Source of the DNA: Serratia symbiotica str. 'Cinara cedri'
Lineage (GTDB): Bacteria > Pseudomonadota > Gammaproteobacteria > Enterobacterales > Enterobacteriaceae
Length of the DNA stretch: 64,000 nucleotides
Assembly: GCA_000238975.1 (NCBI GenBank)
Contig: CP002295.1
Span: forward strand, 310,001-374,000
Reading direction: 5' to 3'
Below the pieces are notes generated by a model. The model searched no databases, had not been told where the DNA came from, and saw only the letters and a program-made list of their open reading frames with translations. Of this stretch, positions 34,686 to 45,211 are shown piece by piece (position 1 is the stretch's first letter; each line of letters opens with the position of its first letter). Made by a program: the position numbers and the translations under genes.

Positions 34686-36680
34686 ATGTCACCCCGCAAA
34701 GAGCTTGCTAATGCTATTCGCGCACTTAGTATGGATGCCGTGCAAAAAGCAAATTCCGGTCATCCAGGCGCACCTATGGGGATGGCAGATATCGCTGAAG
34801 TTCTATGGCGTGACTATCTAAACCACAATCCAATGAATCCACTATGGGCTAATCGCGATCGTTTTGTGCTATCAAACGGTCACGGTTCTATGTTGATTTA
34901 TAGTATACTGCACTTAACTGGTTATGATTTACCGATAAGTGAGTTAAAAAATTTTCGCCAGTTGCGTTCTAAAACACCAGGACACCCTGAATATAGTTAT
35001 ACTCCTGGCGTTGACACTACCACCGGTCCATTAGGGCAAGGTATTGCAAATGCTGTTGGTTTTGCTATCGCTGAACGTACGTTAGGTGCACAGTTTAATC
35101 GTCCAGGTTACAATATTGTCGACCATTTTACTTATGTTTTTATGGGTGATGGTTGCATGATGGAAGGCATTTCTCATGAGGTTTGTTCGTTAGCTGGTAC
35201 GTTAAAGCTTGGTAAGTTAATTGTTTTTTATGATGATAATGGTATTTCTATTGATGGTCATGTCGATGGTTGGTTCACTGATAATACTGCTATGCGGTTT
35301 GAATCTTATGGATGGCATGTAATACGTAATATCGATGGTCACGATTATAAGGCTATTAATTCAGCAATTAAAGATGCCCATAGCTTTATTCATAAACCAT
35401 CACTACTAATATGTAAAACTATAATCGGTTTTGGTTCACCGAATAAAGCAGGTAGTCATCATTCTCACGGTGCTGCACTTGGCTTATCTGAAATAGCCGC
35501 TACTCGAAAACAGCTTGGTTGGAAATACGCGGCGTTCGAGATTCCACAGCACATTTATGCTCAATGGGATGCTAAAATTGTTGGTGAGGCTAAAGAAGTT
35601 GCTTGGAATCAGCGTTTTGATGCTTATGCTATAGCTTTCCCTGAGCTTGCTGTTGAGTTTAAGCGCCGTATGAGTGGTACCTTACCAATGAATTGGTCAA
35701 CTGCAGCAAAAGTATTTGTAGAGCGATTACAGGCACATCCAGCTAATATCTCTAGTCGTCAAGCATCGCAGAATGCGCTAGAAAATTATGGCAAACTATT
35801 GCCAGAATTTCTTGGTGGTTCTGCTGATTTAGCGCCGAGTAATTTAACTATATGGTCAGGGTCTAAGCCACTTAATCTAGATCTTGCTGGTAACTATATT
35901 CACTATGGTGTACGTGAGTTTGGTATGATGGCTATTACGAATGGTATTGCTTTGCACGGTGGTTTTCTTCCATATTCAGCTACATTTTTAATATTTGTTG
36001 AATATGCGCGCAATGCGGTACGCATGGCTTCGTTAATGAGGTTACGTAATTTATTTATTTACACGCACGATTCTATAGGTTTAGGGGAAGATGGCCCAAC
36101 TCATCAACCAGTGGAGCAATTGGCTAGCTTACGTATGACTCCAAATATGAGTACTTGGCGTCCTTGTGATCAGGTAGAATCAGCTATTGCTTGGCAGTGC
36201 GGTATTGAACGCAATGATGGTCCAACCGCGCTAGTATTTTCACGTCAGAATTTAGTGCAGCAGCCACGTACTACAGAGCAGCTAGCTAATGTATATCGTG
36301 GCGGATACGTACTAAAGGACTGCACTGGCGTGCCAGAAGTGATTCTAATCTCTACTGGCTCGGAAGTTGGGATCACGATAGAAGCGGCAGAAAAGTTAAC
36401 TACAGCTAGTCATAAAGTGCGTGTAGTATCAATGCCGTCTACTGATGTATTTGATAAACAAGATATTACATATCGTCAATCAGTTTTACCGTCATCTGTT
36501 ACTGCTCGTGTAGCAGTAGAAGCGGGTATCACGGATTATTGGTATAAGTATGTAGGTTTAAATGGCGCGATTATTGGTATGACTACTTTTGGTGAGTCAG
36601 CTCCCGCAGAGTTATTATTTAAAGAATTTGGTTTTACTGTGGATAACGTAGTAGTAACGGCACGGTCGCTGTTGATATGA
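34686..36680 (+). CDS. tktA: transketolase
   Basis: Thiamine-diphosphate enzyme that moves two-carbon units in the non-oxidative pentose phosphate pathway; it links fructose-6-P and glyceraldehyde-3-P to erythrose-4-P and xylulose-5-P. The 664-aa product matches E. coli TktA (663). It has [12 protein letters not shown] (near 25), the ThDP-binding [12 protein letters not shown] (near 155) through NG, the Pyr domain with [12 protein letters not shown] and EFGMMAI (catalytic Glu near 411), and [22 protein letters not shown] precedes the ATG. It is followed by a strong terminator, so it is transcribed alone. With RpiA it can feed erythrose-4-P to chorismate synthesis. Confidence 0.98.
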   Translation: MSPRKELANAIRALSMDAVQKANSGHPGAPMGMADIAEVLWRDYLNHNPMNPLWANRDRFVLSNGHGSMLIYSILHLTGYDLPISELKNFRQLRSKTPGHPEYSYTPGVDTTTGPLGQGIANAVGFAIAERTLGAQFNRPGYNIVDHFTYVFMGDGCMMEGISHEVCSLAGTLKLGKLIVFYDDNGISIDGHVDGWFTDNTAMRFESYGWHVIRNIDGHDYKAINSAIKDAHSFIHKPSLLICKTIIGFGSPNKAGSHHSHGAALGLSEIAATRKQLGWKYAAFEIPQHIYAQWDAKIVGEAKEVAWNQRFDAYAIAFPELAVEFKRRMSGTLPMNWSTAAKVFVERLQAHPANISSRQASQNALENYGKLLPEFLGGSADLAPSNLTIWSGSKPLNLDLAGNYIHYGVREFGMMAITNGIALHGGFLPYSATFLIFVEYARNAVRMASLMRLRNLFIYTHDSIGLGEDGPTHQPVEQLASLRMTPNMSTWRPCDQVESAIAWQCGIERNDGPTALVFSRQNLVQQPRTTEQLANVYRGGYVLKDCTGVPEVILISTGSEVGITIEAAEKLTTASHKVRVVSMPSTDVFDKQDITYRQSVLPSSVTARVAVEAGITDYWYKYVGLNGAIIGMTTFGESAPAELLFKEFGFTVDNVVVTARSLLI

Positions 36681-36706
36681 ATATATTATCTCAATATATT
36701 CATATC
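36674..36706 (+). terminator. inverted repeat over the tktA stop codon
   Basis: A 14-bp perfect AT-rich stem (36674-36687 with 36693-36706) with a 5-nt loop; the TGA stop of tktA is in the left arm. The stem is weak in GC and only TTAT follows. It may protect the mRNA 3' end or act with the next hairpin. Confidence 0.45.
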
Positions 36707-36746
36707 TTATGTCATAAAGATAAGCAGTTTCTTAATTAATATCATT

Positions 36747-36777
36747 AAAACAGCTACTATAATAAGTTAGCTGTTTT
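36747..36777 (+). terminator. Rho-independent terminator after tktA
   Basis: AAAACAGCTA (36747-36756) pairs with TAGCTGTTTT (36768-36777) around an 11-nt loop, the right arm ending in the T-run. It is 66 bases past the tktA stop. Confidence 0.75.
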
Positions 36778-38583
36778 GGTTTGTATCAGGAATATTCTTT
36801 TTTTATCTCGAGCTTAAATATAAATTAGATTATCTTATATAATATTATAATATATTTTATGATATTATTTTATTTACCATAGATAGTACTTTACTGAGTA
36901 GTAATTATAATCCAATAGATTAGATATATGCGTTGGTATTTTGTATTCTTAGTGCACACACTGATTAAAATAATTAAATTTTGTATGAATTTATTTTTAT
37001 TTTTCTAAAAAATAGCCCTTGCTGCTTATTATATTAATAACAATTAATTTTAATTACAATGACATCAGTAATGAACTAAAAATTAGTATTTTAGAATACT
37101 TACTTGATATTTTTATTAACTCTTGTTAAGTGATAATTAATAATAAAAAAAATAATATTTTGTTTGTTGTTTAATATATTGTATCTATTATTGATTAATA
37201 TAATCTAAAAATTTTTATTATAGTAGTAATATCTATTAAACTAACTATTTAATACTGATTAGGTATTTTTTCTAAGGAAACACTATAAACTTTAAAAATT
37301 AAATAATGTTATTGATTTTTTTTACTTTTAATTTTATAATTATATATAAGTAGTTGAGTAATTAGTTATTGACTATTCTGTACATGATAATTTCAGCTAA
37401 AGCAGATATATTTATTATATAATTATTAATTATAAGAACTTTTCTTAATGTTTTGATTTAGCAATAAATTGTTATAAATAAATAATTTAATTGTATTTTT
37501 AATAAATATATAACGTTGTATTTTTAATAAATATATAACGTAGTTAATTAGTGTATATATTGTTAGTTTATGTGCACTATTCGTACTAGTAGCTATATTT
37601 TAGATATAAAATTAAACTATATCTAGTCAGTAACTCTTATTTAATGTCATAAATATATATTAAATATATTAATTATAACTTCATAGCATTTAATGTCATT
37701 ACTATTAGTTCGTATATTATAAATTATTAGAATGATATGTGACTACTATCGGTAGTAATAAAGAAAGTTGTGGGTCACATATTAGATGATATTTAATAAG
37801 ATTTTAAAATGATGGCTAATTGATATTATATTAAATATAATTTGATAACTGTAAGTCACATAAATTAGACAATGTATGTTGTAGGTAGATTCAGACTCTT
37901 GAGAAGGATTTTGTTTTTGTATTTTTATTTATGATCATATGCTTCAGTCAGTGTATATCAGGTGGAATGATATCAAAATTATAACAATTTTATCCGAATT
38001 ACTCTGTGATTAATATAGTCACTTATGTTTATGTTTGATGTAGTATAAGTATTAGATTAATATTAGATATATACTGATAAATAGAAAGTAACAGAGTAGT
38101 AAGTGCTCACTAATGTATCTTAGTGAGATTATACTCTACTTAATATTAAGCGCTAAGTCATGCCTAATTAATAATTAGGTTATTGTTATATTATCTGTGT
38201 AAGTGTGCTATGAATAAGTGTTTATAATATTGATGTAGTTATTATAATTATTAATTACTTTGATATTAGTAATCTATAGATGACAAGCTTAGCTTGCTAA
38301 ACCTTCCTATTTACTCGCTTACGTATATTTTCGTGCTATAGTCAGTGAGAGGTCATTATTAATACTAGTTAGTTTTAATTGATAATCTCATTATTCTCTT
38401 TGTGTAGTGCCATCTTTGATGGCATATCTTTTAGGTTAGGATTTAATCATAATGTTATAAGGTAATAGTTTTTTATCTATAAAGCATTAAGCATAGCACG
38501 AGTATATATAGTTTATTACATTGGTAATAACTATAGTGCTACTTCTTTAAGGTTATAGAGCATTAATTAAATAGAGGTTCATC
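36778..38583. other. eroded region between tktA and pgk
   Basis: In E. coli epd lies directly before pgk; it is not recognisable. Holds a 25-bp duplication (37491-37540) and a small GC-richer hairpin TGCCATC/GATGGCA (38408-38424) 160 bases before pgk that may be a remnant of the epd region. Confidence 0.75.
37491..37540. repeat. 25-bp exact tandem duplication
   Basis: Adjacent identical copies at 37491-37515 and 37516-37540. Confidence 0.9.
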
Positions 38584-39759
38584 ATGTCTATAATAAAGAT
38601 GTCAGACTTGGATCTATTAGGTAAACGAGTTTTGATTCGTGCTGATCTTAACGTACCAATAAAAGACGGTAAAGTAATTTCTGATGCACGTATTCGCGCC
38701 TCTTTACCAACTATTAGATATGCATTAAAGCAGGGTGCTCGCGTAATTGTAACTTCTCACTTAGGTCGTCCTATAGAAGGTGAGTACAATGAAGTGTTCT
38801 CTTTGCTTCCAGTTGTTTTGTGTTTGAAAGAGTATCTAGGAGTACCGATATGTTTGGTTAAGGATTATTTAGATGGTATAGATACCGTGGAAAACAAGTT
38901 AATTGTTTTAGAAAACGTCCGTTTTAACAAGGGTGAAGAAAAAGACGATGAATTATTGTCGAAGAAATATGCTAAACTCTGTGATGTGTATGTAATGGAT
39001 GCTTTTGGTGCTGCACACCGTACCCATGCATCTACACATGGAGTTAGTAAATTTGCCCCATTATCTTGTGCCGGGTTGCTGTTATGTTCTGAGTTAGAGG
39101 CATTAAGTAAGGCGTTACAAAATCCAGCTCGCCCGATGGTAGCTATCGTTGGGGGATCTAAATTATCAACTAAAATAACACTATTGGACTCGCTCTCCAA
39201 GATTGCTGATCAGGTGATTGTTGGTGGTGGTATTGCAAATACTTTTATAGCTGCAAAGGGTCATAATATTGGCCAGTCTTTATATGAACCAAGTTTTATC
39301 AAAAAGGCACAGGAGTTGTTAAAAACCTATGATATTCCAGTGCCAACAGATGTACGTATAACAACTAAGTTCTCTGACACTGCTATAGCTGTTATGAAAA
39401 ATATTAATGAGATAAACGATGATGAGCAAATTTTGGATATTGGGGATGTTTCTGCTAATCATTTAGCTATGATCTTAAAGAAAGCTAAAACGATTCTATG
39501 GAATGGACCAGTTGGTGTATTTGAGTTCCATAATTTTCGCAAAGGAACCGAGATAGTAGCTAGTGCAATTGCTAGCAGCACAGCTTTTTCTATTGCTGGC
39601 GGTGGTGATACTTTAGCGGTTATTGATTTATTGGGCATTACTAATAAGATATCCTATATTTCTACCGGCGGCGGTGCTTTCCTGAAGTTTGTAGAAGGAA
39701 AAAAATTGCCAGCGGTTATAATGTTAGAAAAGTGCTTTAAGCCTTTAAGCAATAATTAA
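38584..39759 (+). CDS. pgk: phosphoglycerate kinase
   Basis: Glycolytic enzyme making ATP from 1,3-bisphosphoglycerate. The 391-aa product (E. coli 387) is complete: RADLNVPI (near 18), SHLGRP (near 60), [10 protein letters not shown] (near 109), [18 protein letters not shown] (near 195), and the nucleotide-binding WNGPVGVFE (near 310) and GGGDT near the C-terminus. It ends in a short extra tail. AGAGG precedes the ATG. fbaA follows after 117 bases as in the E. coli epd-pgk-fbaA cluster, from which epd is missing. Confidence 0.98.
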   Translation: MSIIKMSDLDLLGKRVLIRADLNVPIKDGKVISDARIRASLPTIRYALKQGARVIVTSHLGRPIEGEYNEVFSLLPVVLCLKEYLGVPICLVKDYLDGIDTVENKLIVLENVRFNKGEEKDDELLSKKYAKLCDVYVMDAFGAAHRTHASTHGVSKFAPLSCAGLLLCSELEALSKALQNPARPMVAIVGGSKLSTKITLLDSLSKIADQVIVGGGIANTFIAAKGHNIGQSLYEPSFIKKAQELLKTYDIPVPTDVRITTKFSDTAIAVMKNINEINDDEQILDIGDVSANHLAMILKKAKTILWNGPVGVFEFHNFRKGTEIVASAIASSTAFSIAGGGDTLAVIDLLGITNKISYISTGGGAFLKFVEGKKLPAVIMLEKCFKPLSNN

Positions 39760-39876
39760 GTAACAGCAAGAGGCGAGTTCCTAGTTATGTTATAATATAT
39801 GGTAACGGCAGCATGGCTTAAAAATTGATATAATTAAAAACTATATGTTTATAACCTATACATAGGATAAAGTCAC

Positions 39877-40956
39877 ATGTCAAAAATTTTTGATTTCGTA
39901 AAGCCAGGTGTGATCACGGGTGATGATGTTCAGAAAGTATTCGCAGTCGCTAAAGAGAATAACTTTGCATTGCCAGCAGTAAATTGTATTGGCTCAGATT
40001 CTATTAATACGGTATTAGAAACAGCAGCTAAAGTTCGTGCACCAGTTATTGTGCAATTTTCTAATAGTGGTGCCGCGTTTATCGCTGGTATGGGAGTAAA
40101 CTCAAATGTATTACATAAAACTGCGATTCTTGGAGCAATTTCGGGAGCACATCACGTACATCTTATGGCTGAGTATTACGGTGTACCAGTTATTATACAT
40201 AGTGATCATTGCTCGAAGAAACTACTGCCATGGTTAGATGGTTTACTGGATGCCGGGGAGAAATATTTTGCAGTCACTGGTAAGTCATTGTTTTCTTCTC
40301 ATATGATTGATTTATCTAAAGAGCCTCTAGAAGAAAATGTTGCTATTTGTAGTAAGTATATGGCCCGTATGGCAAAAATTGGTATGACTCTGGAGATTGA
40401 ACTAGGATGCACTGGAGGTGAAGAAGATGGTGTAGATAATAGTCACATGCATTCTGATGCATTACATACTCATCCACAAGACGTTGCTTATGCTTATGAA
40501 AAATTATATGCTATAAGCCCTCGTTTCACTATCGCAGCTTCGTTCGGTAATGTGCATGGTGTATATAAGACGGGAAATGTTAAGCTTCTTCCAATTATTT
40601 TGCGTGATTCTCAGAACTATGTATCCAAGAGATATCATTTGCCACATAATAGCTTGAATTTTGTATTTCATGGCGGCTCTGGATCTACTACATCAGAAAT
40701 TAAAGAGTCTATTAGTTATGGTGTTATTAAGATGAATATTGACACGGATACACAGTGGGCTACCTGGGATGGTATATTACGATATTACAAAAATAATAAA
40801 GTTTATCTACAAAGTCAATTAGGTAACCCAGATGATATTGATCAACCAAATAAAAAATATTATGATCCACGCGTATGGTTGCGTGCAGCTCAGCTTAGTA
40901 TGTTGGCACGTTTAGAGCGTACTTTTCAAGATCTAAATGCTATAGATGTTTTATGA
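39877..40956 (+). CDS. fbaA: fructose-bisphosphate aldolase, class II
   Basis: Zinc-dependent enzyme that splits fructose-1,6-bisphosphate. The 359-aa product equals the E. coli length. Catalytic Asp109 and zinc ligand His110 are in HSDHCSKK (E. coli HTDHCAKK); further metal and substrate sites are in ELGCTGGEEDGVDN (Glu174 and on), NVHGVYK (His226) and FHGGSGST (His264), then NIDTDTQWA. A large hairpin terminator follows, closing a probable pgk-fbaA transcript. Confidence 0.98.
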   Translation: MSKIFDFVKPGVITGDDVQKVFAVAKENNFALPAVNCIGSDSINTVLETAAKVRAPVIVQFSNSGAAFIAGMGVNSNVLHKTAILGAISGAHHVHLMAEYYGVPVIIHSDHCSKKLLPWLDGLLDAGEKYFAVTGKSLFSSHMIDLSKEPLEENVAICSKYMARMAKIGMTLEIELGCTGGEEDGVDNSHMHSDALHTHPQDVAYAYEKLYAISPRFTIAASFGNVHGVYKTGNVKLLPIILRDSQNYVSKRYHLPHNSLNFVFHGGSGSTTSEIKESISYGVIKMNIDTDTQWATWDGILRYYKNNKVYLQSQLGNPDDIDQPNKKYYDPRVWLRAAQLSMLARLERTFQDLNAIDVL

Positions 40957-41096
40957 GTTTTTATTAATAATTATTTTAAATATAACAGGTAAACTTTTAA
41001 GTATTTTGGTGTATCTCGAGAGATAGGTATAAATATTAACGTATCATGTAATAATGATGATTTATTTATGAAATAAATTATTGCATTCATAAAAGT

Positions 41097-41139
41097 AACA
41101 ACTAATACGTCTATTGTGTTAATAGACGTATTAGTTGTT
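41097..41139 (+). terminator. terminator after fbaA
   Basis: A 19-bp perfect stem (41097-41115 with 41121-41139) with loop GTGTT, the right arm ending in TTGTTT. It starts 141 bases past the fbaA stop. The AA/TT-flanked long stem can work in both directions. Confidence 0.75.
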
Positions 41140-42028
41140 TATAATGCCTTAGTTTTAACTATAGTGAATAATAAAGACTTAAAATATAAAGAGGTGGGGT
41201 TTGGCGAAATAGGATTGATAATTATCCTTAATGATGCCTATTAGAAAAAATTGATTATCGTAATGTATTATTATGATAATCAAAAGTATTGAGTAATATA
41301 TTAAGGGCAGTGCTCTTTAGTGATTGATGCAAAATTAAAGATAGTGATATAGTTAGATTATTGCTATAAAGTTAAATAAAAGTACTAGCATAATTATAGA
41401 TAAGTAAAAATAACCTATCTTTATTATGATATTATGATTTTATTTATAGTTATCAGTGATTAAGGTAATACTATATTAGCGCACTTATCCAGGATAAGTG
41501 TTAGATTAATATTAGATGCAGATAAGTTAGTAAATGTATCCTAATAGGTGATGGGTTATTGTAGTATGAGTAATTATTATGTAGATAATAGTTGTGTATA
41601 TAAAAGTAATCTATGTTAGAAGAAAATAATTATTTATTAACGGTATTTAAATAAGGATCATCGATAGATATTTAATTTGTTAATTTTATTAAATAGTCTC
41701 ACTACTATTGTAATAGTATGGAATACTGTATTAGCATTATAGATACTTAATATTTATAGTTGATATAAGCTAAAATTTTATTTATTTTGAGGGGGCTGGT
41801 TTTAGTAAGTAATCTAAAATAATTATCTTTAAGTTATTATGTAGAAATTACTAGAATTATGTCAATAGATTTTATCTATTGATTGCTATAATTGATAAAG
41901 ACAAAGACAATAAAATATTAGCATCTATTGGATTGTTAACTCGGCGCCAATATATTTATTAATAACTAATGCATATTTATATATGATACAGTAAATATTA
42001 TTTTGATAATGATCATGAAGTTAATTTA

Positions 42029-42076
42029 GTTTAATTGAGTTTAATTGAGTTTAATTGAGTTTAATTGAGTTTAATT
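42029..42076. repeat. 10-bp tandem repeat GTTTAATTGA, nearly 5 copies
   Basis: Perfect adjacent copies in eroded DNA between fbaA and rpiA. Confidence 0.9.
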
Positions 42077-44550
42077 TTAATTCGTCTACCTAGAATAAGA
42101 TAAGCTACTTCATAAATTTACGCAGTATTCATGTAAATATAGCATATTTAATGTATAGGATGGGATGTTACTATACTATTATTCATTATATGCATAATGG
42201 TGTTTGATAGTGCATGCATATAGGTATAGAGTGTATTGATGATAGAGTTTATTAGATGTTGATTGTTTAGTTATTACAATATTATTGTATTATTTTTTTT
42301 ATTTTATCTCGTAATAGGATATTACTATTTTTAAGAATTTTATATTATCTATGTTATCACTGTAATTTATTAGTGTATATTCCTTTCTTAAATTAGATAT
42401 AAATTATCTGTATTATTTTATGCACTTATTTTTTAATAGTAAAAATATTATATTTTATAATAGTAACATCATAATAGATAATGCAATAAATTGCATTTAG
42501 TAGATAGTATCATGAATGTGGTAAAGTAAATGTTAGGTAATGTTATTTTTCAGAATAATTATTTATTCTAATAGCATAAGCTGATGTTTGCATAAAATGG
42601 TAACGTTATTATTTAAATTTTATTCAGCCTTCTATATTTATATATTAAATTAGAATTTAAAGATATGTACTTTCATTTGATAAAATTTTTAAGTGTGCAC
42701 TTAATATTAAAGGGGTAGCTATGTAGCATAATATAGTTATGTGGAAGCTTATTTACGTTATATGCTATCAGTTTAAATAAAATAGCTTAGTTTATTTTTA
42801 ATTATGTAGTTTATTATTCATATGCAATCTTAAGTATTAAGAAGATAGCATTAGTTATTATTTTAAGCTCTATAGAAAGTATCTGTCTATTAATCTGATT
42901 TAAGGTAATGTATCGGACTTAAACAGCCGCATATATTTACTTATTAAACTTTTAGTATATACGCATAACTTAACTTGTAACTTTAGTTGTTTTAGCTATT
43001 TAAGTTATAGGTGTATAAATATATAATATAATACATTAATTTTATCACACAAAAAATATTAATAATTAGTGGTAGTGTTACTATGAATATATTCATATAT
43101 TTGTAATATGATTACTAAAAACTGGATATTTATTATTAAAATATTTTCTTATATTTTACTGAGCTTAAGTTATATATGTGAATTGTATAGATTTAATGTA
43201 TTTCTAATTGTAGAGTAATTTGCTTTAATGACTGATTACTAGTTGTTAGAGTATATATGATAGGCTAGTACGTCAGATGATTATTATAATACTAATAATT
43301 TATTAGTATTATCTTGTTACCTAATATTAATGTAACATATTGCTTCTATTTTTTAGAAATGTCCTTATCATTTCGCGCATTAAGTCGCTGTATTTTTTGA
43401 TGAAAATTATACTAGAATAATATATGTTGCTCGTATTACCAGCGGTTTAGATTATTCAAATGCTTAGGTTAAAGTTTTGCTTAATTTTTAAATATGTAAG
43501 TATGTGTTAGGTAGTATCCTGTGAAGTTTGTTAGAGAAAGTGTTCAGACGATTTTATAGTATGAATATAATATTTATTCTAAATGTATCGAATTCTTGCT
43601 GTAAAAAATTTTATATATATAATAAAAATTATAGTAAGTTAATGCTGGTATTTTTATTATAGTTAATTGGTTAATATTAATTAGAAGATAGTCTTTTGTA
43701 AAATATTTGGAGGTAATAAAAAATTAATCTAACGTGCCTCAGTAATGTACCAAATAGTTTAAGTAGTGATTGAATATTTTGCGTTGATGATCTTATCTTT
43801 ATGTGGTAGCACTTCTGTAGGGTTTGTATCTTTAATGTACATGATTAGGTCAATATTCTATATTACTAGTATTAATTTTAGTATTATTAGGGTTAGTTAG
43901 CTAATACTATCAGTATTGACGATAATCAGAGTAGTATAAATGCATTAACATTAGTATTGAAAACAAGGTGCTTTTTTATAAAAATATTACTAATAGAGCT
44001 TAGTTGAATAGCATATACTATCAGTAGTTATTCAAATAGATTCTCTAATTACTTAATAAATTAATAGACTATTGATTATGTGATACAAGGTTTTTAGCAA
44101 CGCATTCAAAATTACGCTAACCTATGACTATACCCAGTACCTGTAGAGTACTGGTAATATGGGGTTTTATTGGGACATATATCCCTTGTATTAAGTTAAT
44201 AATGGTAATATACCACATTTTAGTAGATATCATCATAGTAATTTCTTATTTACTTTTCCAGTAATATCCTTCAAGCATTATGCGTTAAGGCACTTAAGAC
44301 ATCTTATTGATGTGTATGTGTTTCATTGCTTCCTTGAGTCGGATATAAATCATTTATTTATTAATTTGTGATTAAAGAAGATTTGTGTAATTGTACGATT
44401 TTATCGTGTTATAAAGAGAGAGACTGTAGGGCTATTTTGTTAATAGAGTGCTAAAATATAGCGTAAGATAAAAGATAATAATTCTGCTGAAGTGAATAAT
44501 AGTTTTTAACTCTAAAAATATTTTTTTTGTAAAAAGGCACAGGATATATT

Positions 44551-45211
44551 ATGACGCAGGATGAGATGAAAAAAAGCAGTAGGTTGGGCAGCTTTAGAAT
44601 ATGTAAAGCCTGGTACCTTGGTTGGGGTCGGTACCGGTTATACTGCAAGTTATTTTATCGATGCTCTTGGCTCTATTAAGCACCAAATTGAAGGAGCGGT
44701 ATCTAGTTCCGATGCTTCAACAGCTAAATTACAAAGTCTTGATATTCGAGTTTTCGATAGTAATGAGGTCGATTCCTTAGATATTTATGTTGATGGCGCT
44801 GATGAAATTAATAGATATATGCAGATGATTAAAGGTGGAGGCGCAGCCTTATCACGTGAAAAAGTAATTGCCGCTATTGCACGTAAATTTATCTGTATTG
44901 TTGATGTAAGCAAGCAGGTTGATGTGCTAGGTAAAATTTCCGTTACCAGTCAGGAAGTTCTTCCGATGGCTAGATCTTATGTGGCTCGCGAATTAGTCAA
45001 GATTGGCGGATCTCCAGAATATCGTCGTAATGTTATTACTGATAATGGTAATGTAATTTTAGATGTACATAATCTCAGTATTACTGATGCAGTAACATTA
45101 GAGAATAAAATAAATAATATCGCTGGAGTTATTGCAGTAGGCTTGTTCGCTAACCGTTGTGCTGATTTAGCATTAATAGGTACACATAATGGTGTGAATG
45201 TTGTCCTATAA
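44551..45211 (+). CDS. rpiA: ribose-5-phosphate isomerase A, frame interrupted in an A7 tract
   Basis: Interconverts ribose-5-P and ribulose-5-P. The true start is ATG 44551: MTQDEMKK matches the E. coli N-terminus, then a run of seven A (44569-44575) puts the frame off by one; removing one A restores [14 protein letters not shown] and a 219-aa protein, exactly the E. coli length. Catalytic Asp81, Asp84, Lys94 and Glu103 are intact in [13 protein letters not shown] and SREK, and no other lesion exists. So the gene is probably rescued by RNA polymerase slippage on the A-tract, as reported for other endosymbionts. An odd change is Tyr30 in the phosphate loop GTGYTA, where the family has Ser. 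Sequencing error in the A-run is the alternative. It stands alone; serA and argP are gone. Confidence 0.88.

Larger units (their letters stand above)
40957..44550. other. eroded 3.6-kb region between fbaA and rpiA
   Basis: E. coli has mscS, argO and argP here; none is recognisable. Contains the fbaA terminator, a 10-bp tandem repeat (42029-42076) and, at about 44090-44200, a GC-richer patch with hairpin CCAGTAC/GTACTGG (44134-44154) that may be a relic. No gene is supported. Confidence 0.75.

Noticed and set aside
44618-45211. rpiA starting at TTG 44618
   Set aside because: It would drop the conserved first 22 residues; these are encoded just upstream in the frame that is off by one A.
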